64,000 nucleotides of DNA from an uncultured bacterium (GCA_949299935.1 CASGCE010000036.1:1-64000); one strand, 5' to 3'; counted from the stretch's first letter, positions 42,352 through 52,400 are shown. Notes: generated by a model not told the origin, from the letters alone. Made by a program: numbers and translations.

Positions 42352-43175
42352 TTAAGGCAGGCAATCCCAATAAGTTTTTGTGTTGTCGTCCGGACAAATA
42401 TTGTAATAGGCATACCAGCTACAACCGAGTCCGTTGCCGATTTGATTGGAGTTTTTTCTGCATGGGTTACCCTTTTGTCCGGCTGTAGCTATACAAGAAG
42501 AATAACTTTGTCCTCCCGCTGGGTACTTTTCTGCACAATCAGAAATCATATTTTCAATCTCGTCGTCTGTGTAGGTTGATTTCTGTTTTATAGGTTGCAA
42601 ATAATCATTTTTATCAATCAAAAATGTAAATATATCATGTCCCAAGGCATTAGGTCCTTTGTTTGGCCCATTCATATCAAATGTGAAACCAAGTTCCCCG
42701 GAATTAATTTTTATATCATAGCAAGTCCCGTCAGCAAGGAGTTTTTGAGGTTTTACAACTGCACCTATATCAACATAAGTCTTATTTTGCTTATTATACG
42801 TAAGTACATCTTGCTCATATTCACAAGTACCTATCACTTTAAAATATTTATTGAACAGCGCTTTGCACTCAGTAGAATTATAGTATCCTTCTGTTCTATT
42901 ATATATTGTACAATACTTGTTAAAATTTAAGTTTGTTTCACCTTTGGCAAGCAATACTGCTTGTGAAATTTCGGCATATTTTTTCATAAATTGGGTTTTC
43001 AAAACACTTTGCTGGTATTTAGCGATTAAATTTGGTATAGTCAAAGCAGCGACAATGCCAATAATACCTAGTGTAATAAGCACCTCAGCCAGGGTAAAAC
43101 CATTAAAACCTACGCACGGTGGAAGTATCGGGGGGGGGTGACTATCTGAACCGCTTTTTTAGTAATTGTTTTCAT
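42352..43175 (-). CDS. Prepilin-like protein E, out of frame at a nine-C tract (phase-OFF)
   Basis: The prepilin frame contains GFNGFTLAEVLITLG, with the methylation helix, and ends TYWDCLP at 42352. That frame has no start codon before the FTLAE motif; the first GTG (43083) falls inside it. The good start is ATG 43175 (AGGAGG 6 bases upstream, promoter TTGACA-N17-TTTAAT). From there the frame reaches nine C (43138-43130) and leaves the prepilin frame by one base. Ten C would give MKTITKKAVQIVTPPP joined to ILPPCVGFNGFTLAEV. The body has eight or more cysteines, a DMNGPNKGPNALGHDIF block and a Cys-rich C-terminus. Confidence 0.75.
43110..43175 (-). CDS. Leader ORF of prepilin E as it reads with nine C
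   Basis: From ATG 43175 the present sequence encodes 21 residues (MKTITKKAVQIVTPPRYFHRA) and stops at TAG 43112-43110 inside the prepilin signal region. It is the OFF product of the frame switch, not a separate gene. Confidence 0.5.
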   Translation of the reverse strand: MKTITKKAVQIVTPPRYFHRA

Positions 43176-43195
43176 CTAATCCTCCTTTTCTTTCA

Positions 43196-43224
43196 ATTAA
43201 ATATCATTTTTGATATTTTGTCAA
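43196..43224 (-). promoter_or_regulatory. Promoter of prepilin E
   Basis: TTGACA (43224-43219), a 17-base spacer and TTTAAT (43201-43196) on the minus strand, the same pair of boxes as the distal promoter of prepilin B. AGGAGG follows before ATG 43175. Confidence 0.75.
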
Positions 43225-43243
43225 CGCTGTTAATTAACCGTAC

Positions 43244-43942
43244 TTAAAGGTTTTTAAAGTAGTCTTTATCATATAAAGCTTTATGTGTACAACCTGCACC
43301 ATTCATATCACTTGTTGAGGTTTCAGAACAGAAAGTTTCCTCGTCGAAATATGTATCTTCAGCACCCATAGGCATAAGTATACCGTTATTTCTGACCTCA
43401 AACATGAATAAATCTACTCCGAGCCGGTTTGGTTTCTTGTGTAACCCGTTTATATCCACAGATATAAAGTCCAAATCATTATTTTCAATAAGAATTAATG
43501 TTCCGTCATTCAGTATAAATTGACCGTCATCAAAAAATTGCATATCTATTGGGCTTGTGTCATTCACATTTCGATAAGTTTCAGAGTTGGTTGTTCCGGT
43601 TTGATAGCTGTTATTTTTTACGCATGCAGTTTCATTTCCTGTTTCATCATAACCGAATCCGCAATCAACGGCTATTTTAAAATATGGCATAATTGCAGCC
43701 TTAAGCCTTCTCGCTGATATGTTATTAATCATAACAGGAATACCGTTATCTACCTGGTATAACTTAAATGCTTGATTTAAAAGAGAATATGATCTTTTAA
43801 GCTGTGACTGAAGTACTTTGTTTTGTTGATTTTGAACAATTGTCGGAATGGTTAAAGCTGCTACAATTCCTATAACGCCAAGTGTTATCAACACTTCTGC
43901 CAAAGTAAAAGCCCAAATACCCCTATAATTTCTATCTTTCAT
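43244..43942 (-). CDS. Prepilin-like protein F
   Basis: ATG 43942 gives MKDRNYRGIWAFTLAEVLITLG, a 232-residue protein with a prepilin helix to about residue 35. The position before the cleavage site is Ala (WA|FTLAE), not the common Gly, which prepilin peptidases may cut less well. The later part has SVDINGLHKKPNRLGVDLFMFEV, the family block. There is no G tract in front. It has a consensus promoter with predicted +1 at the ATG. It is followed on the same strand by prepilin E. Confidence 0.85.
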   Translation of the reverse strand: MKDRNYRGIWAFTLAEVLITLGVIGIVAALTIPTIVQNQQNKVLQSQLKRSYSLLNQAFKLYQVDNGIPVMINNISARRLKAAIMPYFKIAVDCGFGYDETGNETACVKNNSYQTGTTNSETYRNVNDTSPIDMQFFDDGQFILNDGTLILIENNDLDFISVDINGLHKKPNRLGVDLFMFEVRNNGILMPMGAEDTYFDEETFCSETSTSDMNGAGCTHKALYDKDYFKNL

Positions 43943-43948
43943 GGTTTA

Positions 43949-43977
43949 ATTATAGCTTTAATTTTGTTACATGTCAA
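43949..43977 (-). promoter_or_regulatory. Consensus sigma-70 promoter of prepilin F, predicted leaderless
   Basis: TTGACA (43977-43972), a 17-base spacer, TATAAT (43954-43949), then six bases to ATG 43942. Both boxes are perfect, and there is no ribosome site. Confidence 0.85.
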
Positions 43978-44037
43978 ATTTTTTTATGTTAATGCTTACT
44001 AAAAAAAATTAACTTGTGTTACAGTTTTGACATGCTG

Positions 44038-44066
44038 TTGCAAGCAGTAAAAAACTGATGTAAAAT
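44038..44066 (+). promoter_or_regulatory. Promoter of nrdJ
   Basis: TTGCAA, a 17-base spacer and TAAAAT. The leader to the start codon is about 75 bases and includes a CATGC-TTTTT-GCATG dyad at about 44078-44092. I see no cobalamin riboswitch. Confidence 0.5.
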
Positions 44067-44148
44067 TATATAACGGTCATGCTTTTTGCATGATTTAGGG
44101 ATATTACATAATTATACTAAAAATAAATTAAAGGCTATGGAGGTTGTC

Positions 44149-46137
44149 GTGGTGGAAAATAGTTCTACGTGTGTTGAAGATTTATGCTTATCCGAAAACG
44201 CGATAAAAGTTCTTGAAAAAAGATATCTGAAACGTGATAAAGAGGGCAATTGTATAGAGAAACCGGCGGATATGTTCAGACGTGTTGCAAAATCTATTGC
44301 AGAAGGTGATTATAAATTTGGAGCAAATCAGTCTGATGTTGACAAGCTTACGGACAGGTTTTACAAATCAATAACAAATTGTTATTTCATGCCGAATTCT
44401 CCGACTCTGATGAATGCAGGTCGTGAATTAGGTCAGCTTGCTGCGTGTTTTGTTTTGCCCGTAGAGGATTCTTTGGAAGGGATTTTTGAAACCGTTAAAA
44501 ATACTGCATTAATTCATAAATCAGGCGGCGGAACAGGTTTTTCATTTTCAAGACTAAGACCTAAGAACAGTGTTGTCAGATCAACGATGGGTGTTTCATC
44601 CGGTCCGGTATCTTTCATGGAAGTATTTAATGCCGCAACCGAGGCTGTTAAGCAAGGTGGTACCCGACGCGGTGCAAATATGGGAATTTTAAGAGTTGAT
44701 CACCCTGATATTCTTGACTTTATTGAATGCAAATCTGATAATAACAAGTTAAATAACTTCAATATTTCCGTTGCGGTTACTGATAAATTCATGGAAGCAT
44801 ACATAAACGGTACTGATTATGATTTGGTTAATCCGCAAAATAATCAGGTTGTCGGAAGATTAAGTGCTAAAAAAGTTTTTGACATGATTGTTGATGGAGC
44901 CTGGAGAAACGGCGAGCCGGGTATTGTTTTCATAGATAAAATGAATGCCGATAACCCGACACCGCTAATAGGTCAAATTGAATCAACAAATCCTTGCGGA
45001 GAGGTTCCTTTATTGGCTTATGAGGCTTGTAACTTAGGTTCAATTAATTTAGGCAGAATGGTTAAGGAAACCTCAAGCGGCTGCGAAGTTGATTGGGATT
45101 TGTTAGCTGAAACAACAAGAACGGCGATCAGATTTTTGGATAACGTAATTGCTGTAAATAACTATCCGTTGCCGCAAATTTCCGAAATGGTTCAAAATAA
45201 CAGAAAAATCGGACTTGGTGTTATGGGTTGGGCAGATATGCTCATGAAAATGGGTATTTCCTATGCTTCCGAAGAAGGTACGAAACTTGCTTCTCAAGTG
45301 ATGGAATTCATTGATTATGAATCTAAGTGTGAATCTATTGAACTTTCAAAAGAGCGCGGAAGATTTAATAATTTTCAAGGCAGCGTCTATGACAGTGATT
45401 ACTATTTGTATAACAAATACAAAGGTAAATCTGCCGGTAAAATTTCTGATGAACAATGGAAAAAACTGGATATACAAATCAAACAGTACGGAATCAGAAA
45501 TGCTACTACAACATGTATTGCACCTACAGGTACAATTTCAATGATTGCAAACGCTTCAGGCGGTGTGGAACCTTTGTTTGGGCTTGTATTTTCAAGATTA
45601 ATTATGGATGGCACCGAAATGCTTGAGATTAACCCTATTTTCAAGGATTACATGGTTTCCCACGGTTTGTACTCCGAAGAATTAATGAAGCAGATAGCAA
45701 AAGACGGTTCAATTGCACATATTGACGGAATTTCTGATGCTATTAAACATATTTTTGTCACGGCACACGATGTTTCTCCATACTGGCACGTTAAAATGCA
45801 GGCTGCATTCCAGCTTCATACTGATAATGCCGTCTCTAAAACAGTGAATTTTGAAGAACATGCTACAAGAAAAGATATTGAAGAAGCATATATTCTGGCT
45901 TATAAAAATAACCTTAAGGGTATTACTGTATACAGAAATAATTCAAGACAATTCCAACCTATGAATTTGGATGATAAAAAAAAGACAGAGGAAAAGGTTG
46001 AAGAAGTTGTTGAGGAAATTTCTGAGGAACCTACAGGCGAAATTAAAACAGTAAAATGTCCTGAATGCGGAAATGAAATCAAAATGGCTGAGGGGTGTTT
46101 TATATGTCTGAAATGCGGTTATTCAGGATGTTCATAG
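44149..46137 (+). CDS. nrdJ: Class II (B12-dependent) ribonucleotide reductase
   Basis: The start is taken as GTG 44149 or 44152 because GGAGG is at 44139-44143; ATG 44137 is inside that site. About 662 residues: NSPTLMNAGRELGQLAACFVLP near 80 (substrate Cys), GGGTGFSFSRLRP near 135, NPCGEVPLLAYEACNLGSINL near 280 (radical Cys and catalytic Glu) and TTTCIAPTGTISMIA near 455. The C-terminus has a zinc ribbon CPECGNEI...CLKCGYSGC. It makes deoxynucleotides with adenosylcobalamin and without oxygen. It stands alone, in line with an anaerobic host. Confidence 0.95.
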   Translation: MVENSSTCVEDLCLSENAIKVLEKRYLKRDKEGNCIEKPADMFRRVAKSIAEGDYKFGANQSDVDKLTDRFYKSITNCYFMPNSPTLMNAGRELGQLAACFVLPVEDSLEGIFETVKNTALIHKSGGGTGFSFSRLRPKNSVVRSTMGVSSGPVSFMEVFNAATEAVKQGGTRRGANMGILRVDHPDILDFIECKSDNNKLNNFNISVAVTDKFMEAYINGTDYDLVNPQNNQVVGRLSAKKVFDMIVDGAWRNGEPGIVFIDKMNADNPTPLIGQIESTNPCGEVPLLAYEACNLGSINLGRMVKETSSGCEVDWDLLAETTRTAIRFLDNVIAVNNYPLPQISEMVQNNRKIGLGVMGWADMLMKMGISYASEEGTKLASQVMEFIDYESKCESIELSKERGRFNNFQGSVYDSDYYLYNKYKGKSAGKISDEQWKKLDIQIKQYGIRNATTTCIAPTGTISMIANASGGVEPLFGLVFSRLIMDGTEMLEINPIFKDYMVSHGLYSEELMKQIAKDGSIAHIDGISDAIKHIFVTAHDVSPYWHVKMQAAFQLHTDNAVSKTVNFEEHATRKDIEEAYILAYKNNLKGITVYRNNSRQFQPMNLDDKKKTEEKVEEVVEEISEEPTGEIKTVKCPECGNEIKMAEGCFICLKCGYSGCS

Positions 46138-46165
46138 ACTTATCCTTTAAATGAAAGAGAGTTGC

Positions 46166-46196
46166 AAAAAGAGTGCCTTTTAAAGGTGCTCTTTTT
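46166..46196 (+). terminator. Terminator after nrdJ
   Basis: AAAAAGAGTGCC and GGTGCTCTTTTT pair over 12 positions, two of them G-U. Confidence 0.85.
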
Positions 46197-46295
46197 ATGT
46201 TAATATATGTAACAAAAATTTGTTTTTTTTAGCAAAAAAAATCATGTTCAGTGCTTAATGCTAACAGAAGGTAAAAAATATTAGAAAGGGTTAAA

Positions 46296-46790
46296 ATGTC
46301 AATAACAGCAATTCCGGGCTTCAATGTCCAAAAAGTAGGTAAAGATAAATATGCAGTTTCAGTAGATAATGGAAATACGGGTGCGGTTTTATTAAATAAG
46401 GCTCAACTAAAAGAATTTGCTGATGTCTATGGTGTACCTGTAAAAGATAATTCGAAAACTAAAAAAGTTGTAGGTTTAGCAGCTGCAGGTTTAGCTGTTG
46501 CAGGTGCTGTAGCGGCTGGGATCGTATACCGTAAAGATATTTCAAGAGTATTTAAAAATTTAAAAGAAATCAAGCCACAAGAAGTTTTTAACACTATAAA
46601 GACAAAGACAGTTGATGCCGCAGGCAAAATTAAAGATGATACAGTTAATGCTGCAAAAGCAGTCAAAGAAAAGGGTGCTGTGTGGTATAATAAGGTTGTA
46701 GATTTTGCAAAAAGGGTTTGGAAGGTTGTTAAAGAATTTTTTGTGGGTAGTTTTGAAAGAGTAAAAGGTTTGTTTAAAAGTACTAAATAA
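46296..46790 (+). CDS. Small membrane-anchored helical protein, unknown
   Basis: The 164-residue product has a short globular N-terminus (MSITAIPGFNVQKVGKDKYA), a glycine/alanine-rich membrane helix near 55-75 (VVGLAAAGLAVAGAVAAGIVY), and amphipathic repeats of the apolipoprotein/YtxH type (VDAAGKIKDDTVNAAKAVKEK). The end is basic (FERVKGLFKSTK). GAAAGG lies upstream. The frame carries on past the stop for 18 sense codons that look protein-like. Its role is not known; membrane stress proteins of this design are common. Confidence 0.65.
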   Translation: MSITAIPGFNVQKVGKDKYAVSVDNGNTGAVLLNKAQLKEFADVYGVPVKDNSKTKKVVGLAAAGLAVAGAVAAGIVYRKDISRVFKNLKEIKPQEVFNTIKTKTVDAAGKIKDDTVNAAKAVKEKGAVWYNKVVDFAKRVWKVVKEFFVGSFERVKGLFKSTK

Positions 46791-46847
46791 GGAGTTAACA
46801 ACGCTTATCCGAGAGATGCAAAAGGCAGATTTGTAAAAGTTAAATAG
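46791..46847 (+). other. In-frame extension behind a TAA stop (possible readthrough or lost tail)
   Basis: After TAA 46788-46790 the same frame gives GVNNAYPRDAKGRFVKVK and then TAG. There is no start codon for a separate ORF, although GGAG stands directly after the TAA. RDAKGRFV looks like a real protein tail, so the gene may have gained a stop or be read through. Confidence 0.45.
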
Positions 46848-46865
46848 TCAAAAATATATAAAGTG

Positions 46866-46892
46866 AAAATACCGCTAAGGCGGTATTTTTTT
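46866..46892 (+). terminator. Terminator before uppS
   Basis: AAAATACCGC, loop TAAG, GCGGTATTTT, followed by T residues. Confidence 0.9.
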
Positions 46893-46896
46893 GTGT

Positions 46897-46902
46897 TATA
46901 AT
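46897..46902 (+). promoter_or_regulatory. Extended -10 promoter of uppS
   Basis: TGTTATAAT (TGn plus TATAAT) directly behind the terminator, 18 bases before the start codon. Confidence 0.55.
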
Positions 46903-46919
46903 TTTTCAGGTGAGGGATT

Positions 46920-47648
46920 ATGATAACTGAGATTAAAAACAAAACTGTACAAGATATTGTAAAAGAAACTGATTTAAAACATATAGCGATAATAATGGAT
47001 GGTAACCGTAGGTGGGCAAAGGAAAAGAATCTACCGTCTGCTATGGGACATAAAAAGGGAGTAGCTGCTTTGAAAGCTACTGTTAAGGCTTGTCATAAAT
47101 TCGGTGTAAAATATTTGACAGTTTACGCTTTTTCTACTGAAAATTGGAACAGAAAGCCGGAAGAAGTCGCATTTTTGATGGATTTACTTGCAAATACTAT
47201 AAAAAATGAACTGAAAGAACTTCATGAAAATGGGGTTGTGATAAATTTCATCGGAGATTTAACAAGATTAAATCCCAAATTGCAGAAAATATTGTATGAT
47301 GCTATGGATTATACAAAAGATAATCGGGGTGTAAGGTTGCAGATAGCATTTAATTACGGTTCAAGAGATGAGATAGTTAATGCTGTAAAAGGTATAATAA
47401 ATAAAGGTGTAAGCCCTGAGAATATAACTGAAGATTTAATATCAAAAGAACTATATACCCAAAATATACCTGATCCTGATTTGCTAATAAGGACGGGTGG
47501 TGAGATGAGGGTTTCAAATTATCTTTTGTGGCAGATAGCATATTCGGAAATATTGGTAACAAAGCAATATTGGCCGGAATTTGACGAAAAATCATTAACA
47601 GATGCGATTTTTGAATTTGGCAACAGACAAAGACGGTATGGTAAGTGA
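46920..47648 (+). CDS. uppS: Undecaprenyl diphosphate synthase (cis-prenyltransferase)
   Basis: The 242-residue protein has HIAIIMDGNRRWAKEKNLPSAMGHKKGV near residue 22, the substrate Asp and P-loop of cis-prenyltransferases, YAFSTENWNRKPEEV near 75 and DLLIRTGGEMRVSNYLLWQIAYSEI near 190. It builds the C55 lipid carrier for peptidoglycan, recycled by UppP (8888-9730). GTGAGG is upstream. The stop overlaps the rdgB start (TGATG), so the two are coupled. cdsA and dxr, the usual neighbours, are absent. Confidence 0.95.
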   Translation: MITEIKNKTVQDIVKETDLKHIAIIMDGNRRWAKEKNLPSAMGHKKGVAALKATVKACHKFGVKYLTVYAFSTENWNRKPEEVAFLMDLLANTIKNELKELHENGVVINFIGDLTRLNPKLQKILYDAMDYTKDNRGVRLQIAFNYGSRDEIVNAVKGIINKGVSPENITEDLISKELYTQNIPDPDLLIRTGGEMRVSNYLLWQIAYSEILVTKQYWPEFDEKSLTDAIFEFGNRQRRYGK

Positions 47649-48217
47649 TGAAAATTGTTTTTGCAACAGGGAACTTAAATAAATTAAAAGAAATAAATGA
47701 AATTTCGGATGGAAGCGGTATAGAATTTATACTGCCGGAAGGTGATTTTAATCCTGAAGAAAATGGTAAGACATTTGAAGAAAATTCTTACATAAAGGCG
47801 AAGGCGGCTAACAAAATTTCACGCAAAATGTCGTTAGCGGATGATTCGGGATTATGTATTGAAGCACTTAAAGGGGCGCCCGGATTATATTCTGCACGTT
47901 ATGCCGGTACTCAACAGCAAAAAATTGATAAAATTTTAAAAGAGCTTGAGCATTCAACCAATAGGAAAGCAAAATTTGTCTGTGTAATGACGCTTTTGGA
48001 TGAAAATGGTGAAGTAATTCACGTGTCAAAGGGTGAATGTCACGGAGAAATTGCGCTTAAACAGTCAGGCATAAACGGTTTTGGTTACGATCCTATTTTT
48101 ATTGTTGAAAATACGGGCAAAACTATGGCGGAAATGCCTGAGTACGAGAAAAATAAGATTTCGCACAGAGGTAAAGCTTTGAGTGATATGTTATCCTATA
48201 TATGCTCAAGGCTATAA
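47648..48217 (+). CDS. rdgB: dITP/XTP pyrophosphatase (RdgB/HAM1 family)
   Basis: From ATG 47648 the 189-residue protein MKIVFATGNLNKLKEINEI has the substrate motif ATGNxxK near residue 6, TFEENSYIKAKAANKIS near 42, LADDSGLCIEALKGAPGLYSARYAG near 63 (catalytic Asp) and NGFGYDPIF near 140. It hydrolyses deaminated purine triphosphates to keep them out of DNA. A GTG one codon earlier is possible. It is translationally coupled to uppS. Confidence 0.95.
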   Translation: MKIVFATGNLNKLKEINEISDGSGIEFILPEGDFNPEENGKTFEENSYIKAKAANKISRKMSLADDSGLCIEALKGAPGLYSARYAGTQQQKIDKILKELEHSTNRKAKFVCVMTLLDENGEVIHVSKGECHGEIALKQSGINGFGYDPIFIVENTGKTMAEMPEYEKNKISHRGKALSDMLSYICSRL

Positions 48218-48303
48218 TTTTTGTATAAAAATACTATTGCAAAGCTTATTTTTTTTTGTTACGATTTTTCTACAAAATAACATTTTTCGTCAGGGGAGAG
48301 CTA

Positions 48304-49473
48304 ATGAAAAAAAACATAATAATCGTATTAATAGTCATAGTTGCTGCAATTTTTTTACGATACATTTCCGGTGTATTTGGAGAGTATATTAATACAAGAA
48401 ATATGAAAATGAAGCCCGCACCTAGTGTTCAAGTAGAGCCAATAGGAGAAAAAGAAATTATAAGGAGTATTCAGGCACCGGGTCGTGTTACATCAAAATA
48501 TCAGGTAAATGTTCTTGCTCGTATAGCCGGATACTTACAAAAGAGTTATTTCAAGGAAGGTGATTATGTTAAGGAAGGCCAAGTTTTATTTCAAATAGAG
48601 CCAAACGAATTTATAAACACCGTGAATGTGGCAAAAGCGAATGTTGCGAATACAAAAGCTCAGCTTGAGTATGCAGAAAAACAGCTTGCTCGGGCAAGTG
48701 AGCTAGTAAAAAAAGATTATATAGCAAAAGCACAATATGATCAGATTTTATCGCAAAGAGATGCGCTAAGAGCTCAACTTGCTTCAGCTCAGGCAGCGTA
48801 TCAAGATAGTCAAAGAAATTACGGATATACTATGGTAAAATCTCCGGTAAACGGTAGAGTAGGTATAATCACGGTAACTGTGGGGAATTACGTTTCACCA
48901 TCTTCGGGGCCTTTAACAACAATTAACAGCACTGACCCTATTTATGTGACTTTCCCGCTTGATTCGAATGATTTTGATACACTTGCAAAAGCTGATATGC
49001 AAAATTACAAAAACAGAAAAGTGGAATTGTATTTTAACAATGGAGAAAAATATGAATTTGACGGAGTTCAGGACTTTTTAGACAACAAAATTGACCAAAC
49101 TACCGGTACCGTAACCCTTCGTGCAACCTTTAAAAATCCTAATAATAGACTTCTTCATGGAGAATTTGTTACCATAAAATTGTATTCAAATAACAAGGTA
49201 AAGGTTCCGGTTGTTCACCAGGCTGCAGTACAGGAGAATCAAGCAGGTAAATATGTTTATAAACTTGATGAAGATGATTTACCAAGGTTAACATATATCA
49301 AAGTCAGTCAACAAAGTGGTGATTATTGGGTTGTAACTGAAGGGTTAAATGTAGGTGATCGAGTAATAACAGATGGTTTACAAAAAGTGACTCCAGGTCA
49401 TCCTGTAACTATTGTAACACCCGAAGAAATGACAAAAATTAAAAAACAGGAAACACAATTAAAAAAAGGATAA
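48304..49473 (+). CDS. RND efflux membrane-fusion (periplasmic adaptor) protein
   Basis: ATG 48304 (MKKNIIIVLIVIVAAIF) has GGGGAGAG upstream. It is a 389-residue protein with an N-terminal membrane anchor, a barrel-sandwich/lipoyl half near 65-95 (VNVLARIAGYLQKSYFKEGDYVKEGQVLFQIEP), a helical hairpin near 100-165 and the second half near 170-215 (VKSPVNGRVGIITVTVGNYV). It links the RND pump to the TolC channel. The genes follow with gaps of 3 bases and then a TAATG overlap. Confidence 0.93.
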   Translation: MKKNIIIVLIVIVAAIFLRYISGVFGEYINTRNMKMKPAPSVQVEPIGEKEIIRSIQAPGRVTSKYQVNVLARIAGYLQKSYFKEGDYVKEGQVLFQIEPNEFINTVNVAKANVANTKAQLEYAEKQLARASELVKKDYIAKAQYDQILSQRDALRAQLASAQAAYQDSQRNYGYTMVKSPVNGRVGIITVTVGNYVSPSSGPLTTINSTDPIYVTFPLDSNDFDTLAKADMQNYKNRKVELYFNNGEKYEFDGVQDFLDNKIDQTTGTVTLRATFKNPNNRLLHGEFVTIKLYSNNKVKVPVVHQAAVQENQAGKYVYKLDEDDLPRLTYIKVSQQSGDYWVVTEGLNVGDRVITDGLQKVTPGHPVTIVTPEEMTKIKKQETQLKKG

Positions 49474-49476
49474 ATA

Positions 49477-52400
49477 ATGTCAGAGAATTCAGAGAATTTA
49501 TTCATAAAACGACCTAAGCTTGCCATAGTAATTTCCTTGGCAATCATGTTGGCAGGTATGCTTATGATAACAACATTGCCGCTTGAGGAATATCCTTCAA
49601 TAACTCCGCCGCAGGTTGTCGTAAGTGCTACATATGCAGGTGCGAGTTCTGATGTTGTTGAATCCACAATTGCAGCCCCTGTTGAAGCCCAGTTAAACGG
49701 TGTTGAGAACATGATATACATGTCATCAACTTCTCAAAATGGATCTTATCAATTAACTTTATATTTTGATATCGGTTCGGATCCGGATATGGCAGTGGTA
49801 AATGTGCAAAATCAATTACAATTAGTTACTCCGCGTTTGCCGGAAGAAGTAAGAAGATACGGTTTGACCGTAAAAAAATCAACCGGTGGTCCGGGTATCT
49901 TGATGATATCCGTTAATTCCCCTACAGGTACTTATGATAATCTTTACATTGCAAACTATGCCGCAATATACATTAAAGATGAACTGGCACGTATAAAAGG
50001 TGTGGGTAAAGTTCAGGTATTTGGCTCTACTGAATATTCAATGAGAATTTGGCTTGATGCAAATAAAATGGCTAGCCTTGGAGTTTCAACAAAAGAAGTT
50101 GCGGATGCAGTTCAAGCACAAAATACGCAGTCACCTGCAGGAGATTTAGGTGTTGAACCGATGAAGGATCCTCAGATGATTAAGCTTACAATGCGAACTC
50201 GTGGTCGTCTTGAAGATCCTAAAGAATTTGAAGAAATTGTTGTAAGGTCAAAACCTGACGGATCTCAGATTAAGCTTAAAGATATTGCAAGAGTAGAATT
50301 AGGTGCCGAAAGTTATTCATATTTTTCAAGAATAGGTGGTAAAAATGCTGCTATTATTTCTGTAAGTCAACTACCTGAGGCAAACGCTATTGACTTATCC
50401 AACAAAATCCAAAAGAAAATGGAAGAATTAAGTAAAGGTTTCCCTCAGGGTATTGAATACGAAATTCAACACGATGAGACAGAATTTGTGCGAGAATCAA
50501 TTAATGAGGTTATCCACGCAATTGCTCTTGCAATTTTATTGGTTGGGCTTGTTACATATATGTTTTTAGGTAGTATGCGTGCTGCGTTTATACCATTTTG
50601 TGCCATACCGGTTTCGTTAATCGGTGTGTTTATATTTATGAATTTGTTGGGATTTTCAATTAACCTTTTAATATTGTTTGCACTTGTATTGGCGGTAGGT
50701 TTGGTTGTTGATGATGCCATTGTTGTATTGGAAAATACCCAGCGTCATATTCAAGAAGGTAAAAGTCAAAAATCTGCAACTGAAATTACTATGAAAGAGG
50801 TTTTTGGTGCTGTTTTGGCAACATCATTGGTTTTGATGGCCGTGTTCGTTCCTGTATCATTTATGACCGGTATTACAGGTCAAATGTTTCGACAATTTGC
50901 TTTGTGTATAGCGTCTTCAATAGGTTTGTCAACTCTTGTTGCATTAACATTATCTCCTGCGTTATGTTCTATGATTTTAAAATCAGAAGATGAAAAAGCC
51001 GATTTTGCATTTATTCAAAAATTTGATGATTGGTTCAATGATATTAGAGATAAATATCTTGAAGGTGCAAGTTTATTCATTAATTCAGCAAAACTTACTT
51101 TGGGTGTGTTGTTTGGTATTGTCGTATTTGTATTGTTCATGTTTAATATTATTCCAACAGGCTTTTTACCCTCTGAAGATAGGGGTGCAATTTTCACGCA
51201 AATTCAATTACCTGACGGTTCTTCTGCTTCCAGAACAAGTATGGTGGCAAATGAAATTGAAGAAAGAATCTTAAAAATAAAGGGCGTTGAAACAACTATA
51301 ACTATGGTAGGTTTTAACGGTGAAAATACAGCCTTTATAGTTGCACAATTGCAGCCTTGGTCAAAACGAAAATCAAAAGAAGAATCTGCTGAGGGTATTC
51401 TTAGAATAATGCGGAGTGAATTTTCTAATTATCCGTCTGCTACTATTGCATCTTTTTCACCTCCTGCAATTTCCGGTTTAGGTATGTTCGGCGGGTTTGA
51501 GTATCAACTTTTGGACAAAGGCAATCGAGATGCCCAAGAGCTTTACGATGAGGCATTAAAGTTGCTTTCTGCGGCAAATAAAAATCCTAACTTCAGTATG
51601 GTTTACACGTCATTTACTTCTAATATGCCACAGTTGCTGCTTAATATAGATGTGGCTAAAGCTATGGCGCAAGGTGTTGAAATTTCGGAGATTTACAATG
51701 CATTGGCAGCTTATTTTGGAAAGTCCTATATAAATGATTTCAATAAATACGGTCGTGTTTATCGTGTCTATATGCAAGCTGATAGTGAATTCAGGGCAAA
51801 GCCTGGTGATATTGATAAAATATTTGTAAAAAACAATTATGGTACAATGGTTCCGATAACTTCAGTATTAAAAATAGACAATATTGTTGGGCCATACAGT
51901 AGAACAAGATTCAATATGTATCCATCGATTACCATAAACGGTTCTGCACGCGAGGGTGTATCTTCAGGCCAAGCAATGGCAATTATGGAAAAATTGTCAG
52001 ATGAAGTTTTACCCAAAGATATAGGTTATGCGTGGTCAGGTACTTCACTTCAAGAGCATGAATCGTCCGGTCAGATTGGACCTATTTTAGCTATGTCAAT
52101 TGTTTTTGTGTATTTGTTTTTAGTAGGTTTATATGAAAGCTGGATGCTACCGATTGCAGTTCTTTTGGTTTCTCCTGTAGCACTTGTCGGAGCATTATTC
52201 TTTCAGTATGTGGCAGGTTATTCACTTGATTTGTATTCTCAAATCGGGCTTGTAATGCTTTTGGGTTTAAGTACAAAACAGGCCATTTTGATTATTGAGT
52301 TTGCTAAAGATGCTCACGAACAGGGGTTACCAATACGTGAATCCGCAATTCAGGCTGCGAAACTGAGATTCCGTGCTGTTATGATGACAAATATTGCTTT

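Noticed and set aside
42179..42397. Open frame on the minus strand in the gap after prepilin E
   Set aside because: No ribosome site, it overlaps the prepilin 3' end and runs through a palindromic hairpin; it looks like repeat sequence, not a gene.
43943..44148. Cobalamin riboswitch before the B12-dependent nrdJ
   Set aside because: The leader is only about 75 bases and no B12-box-like sequence is visible.
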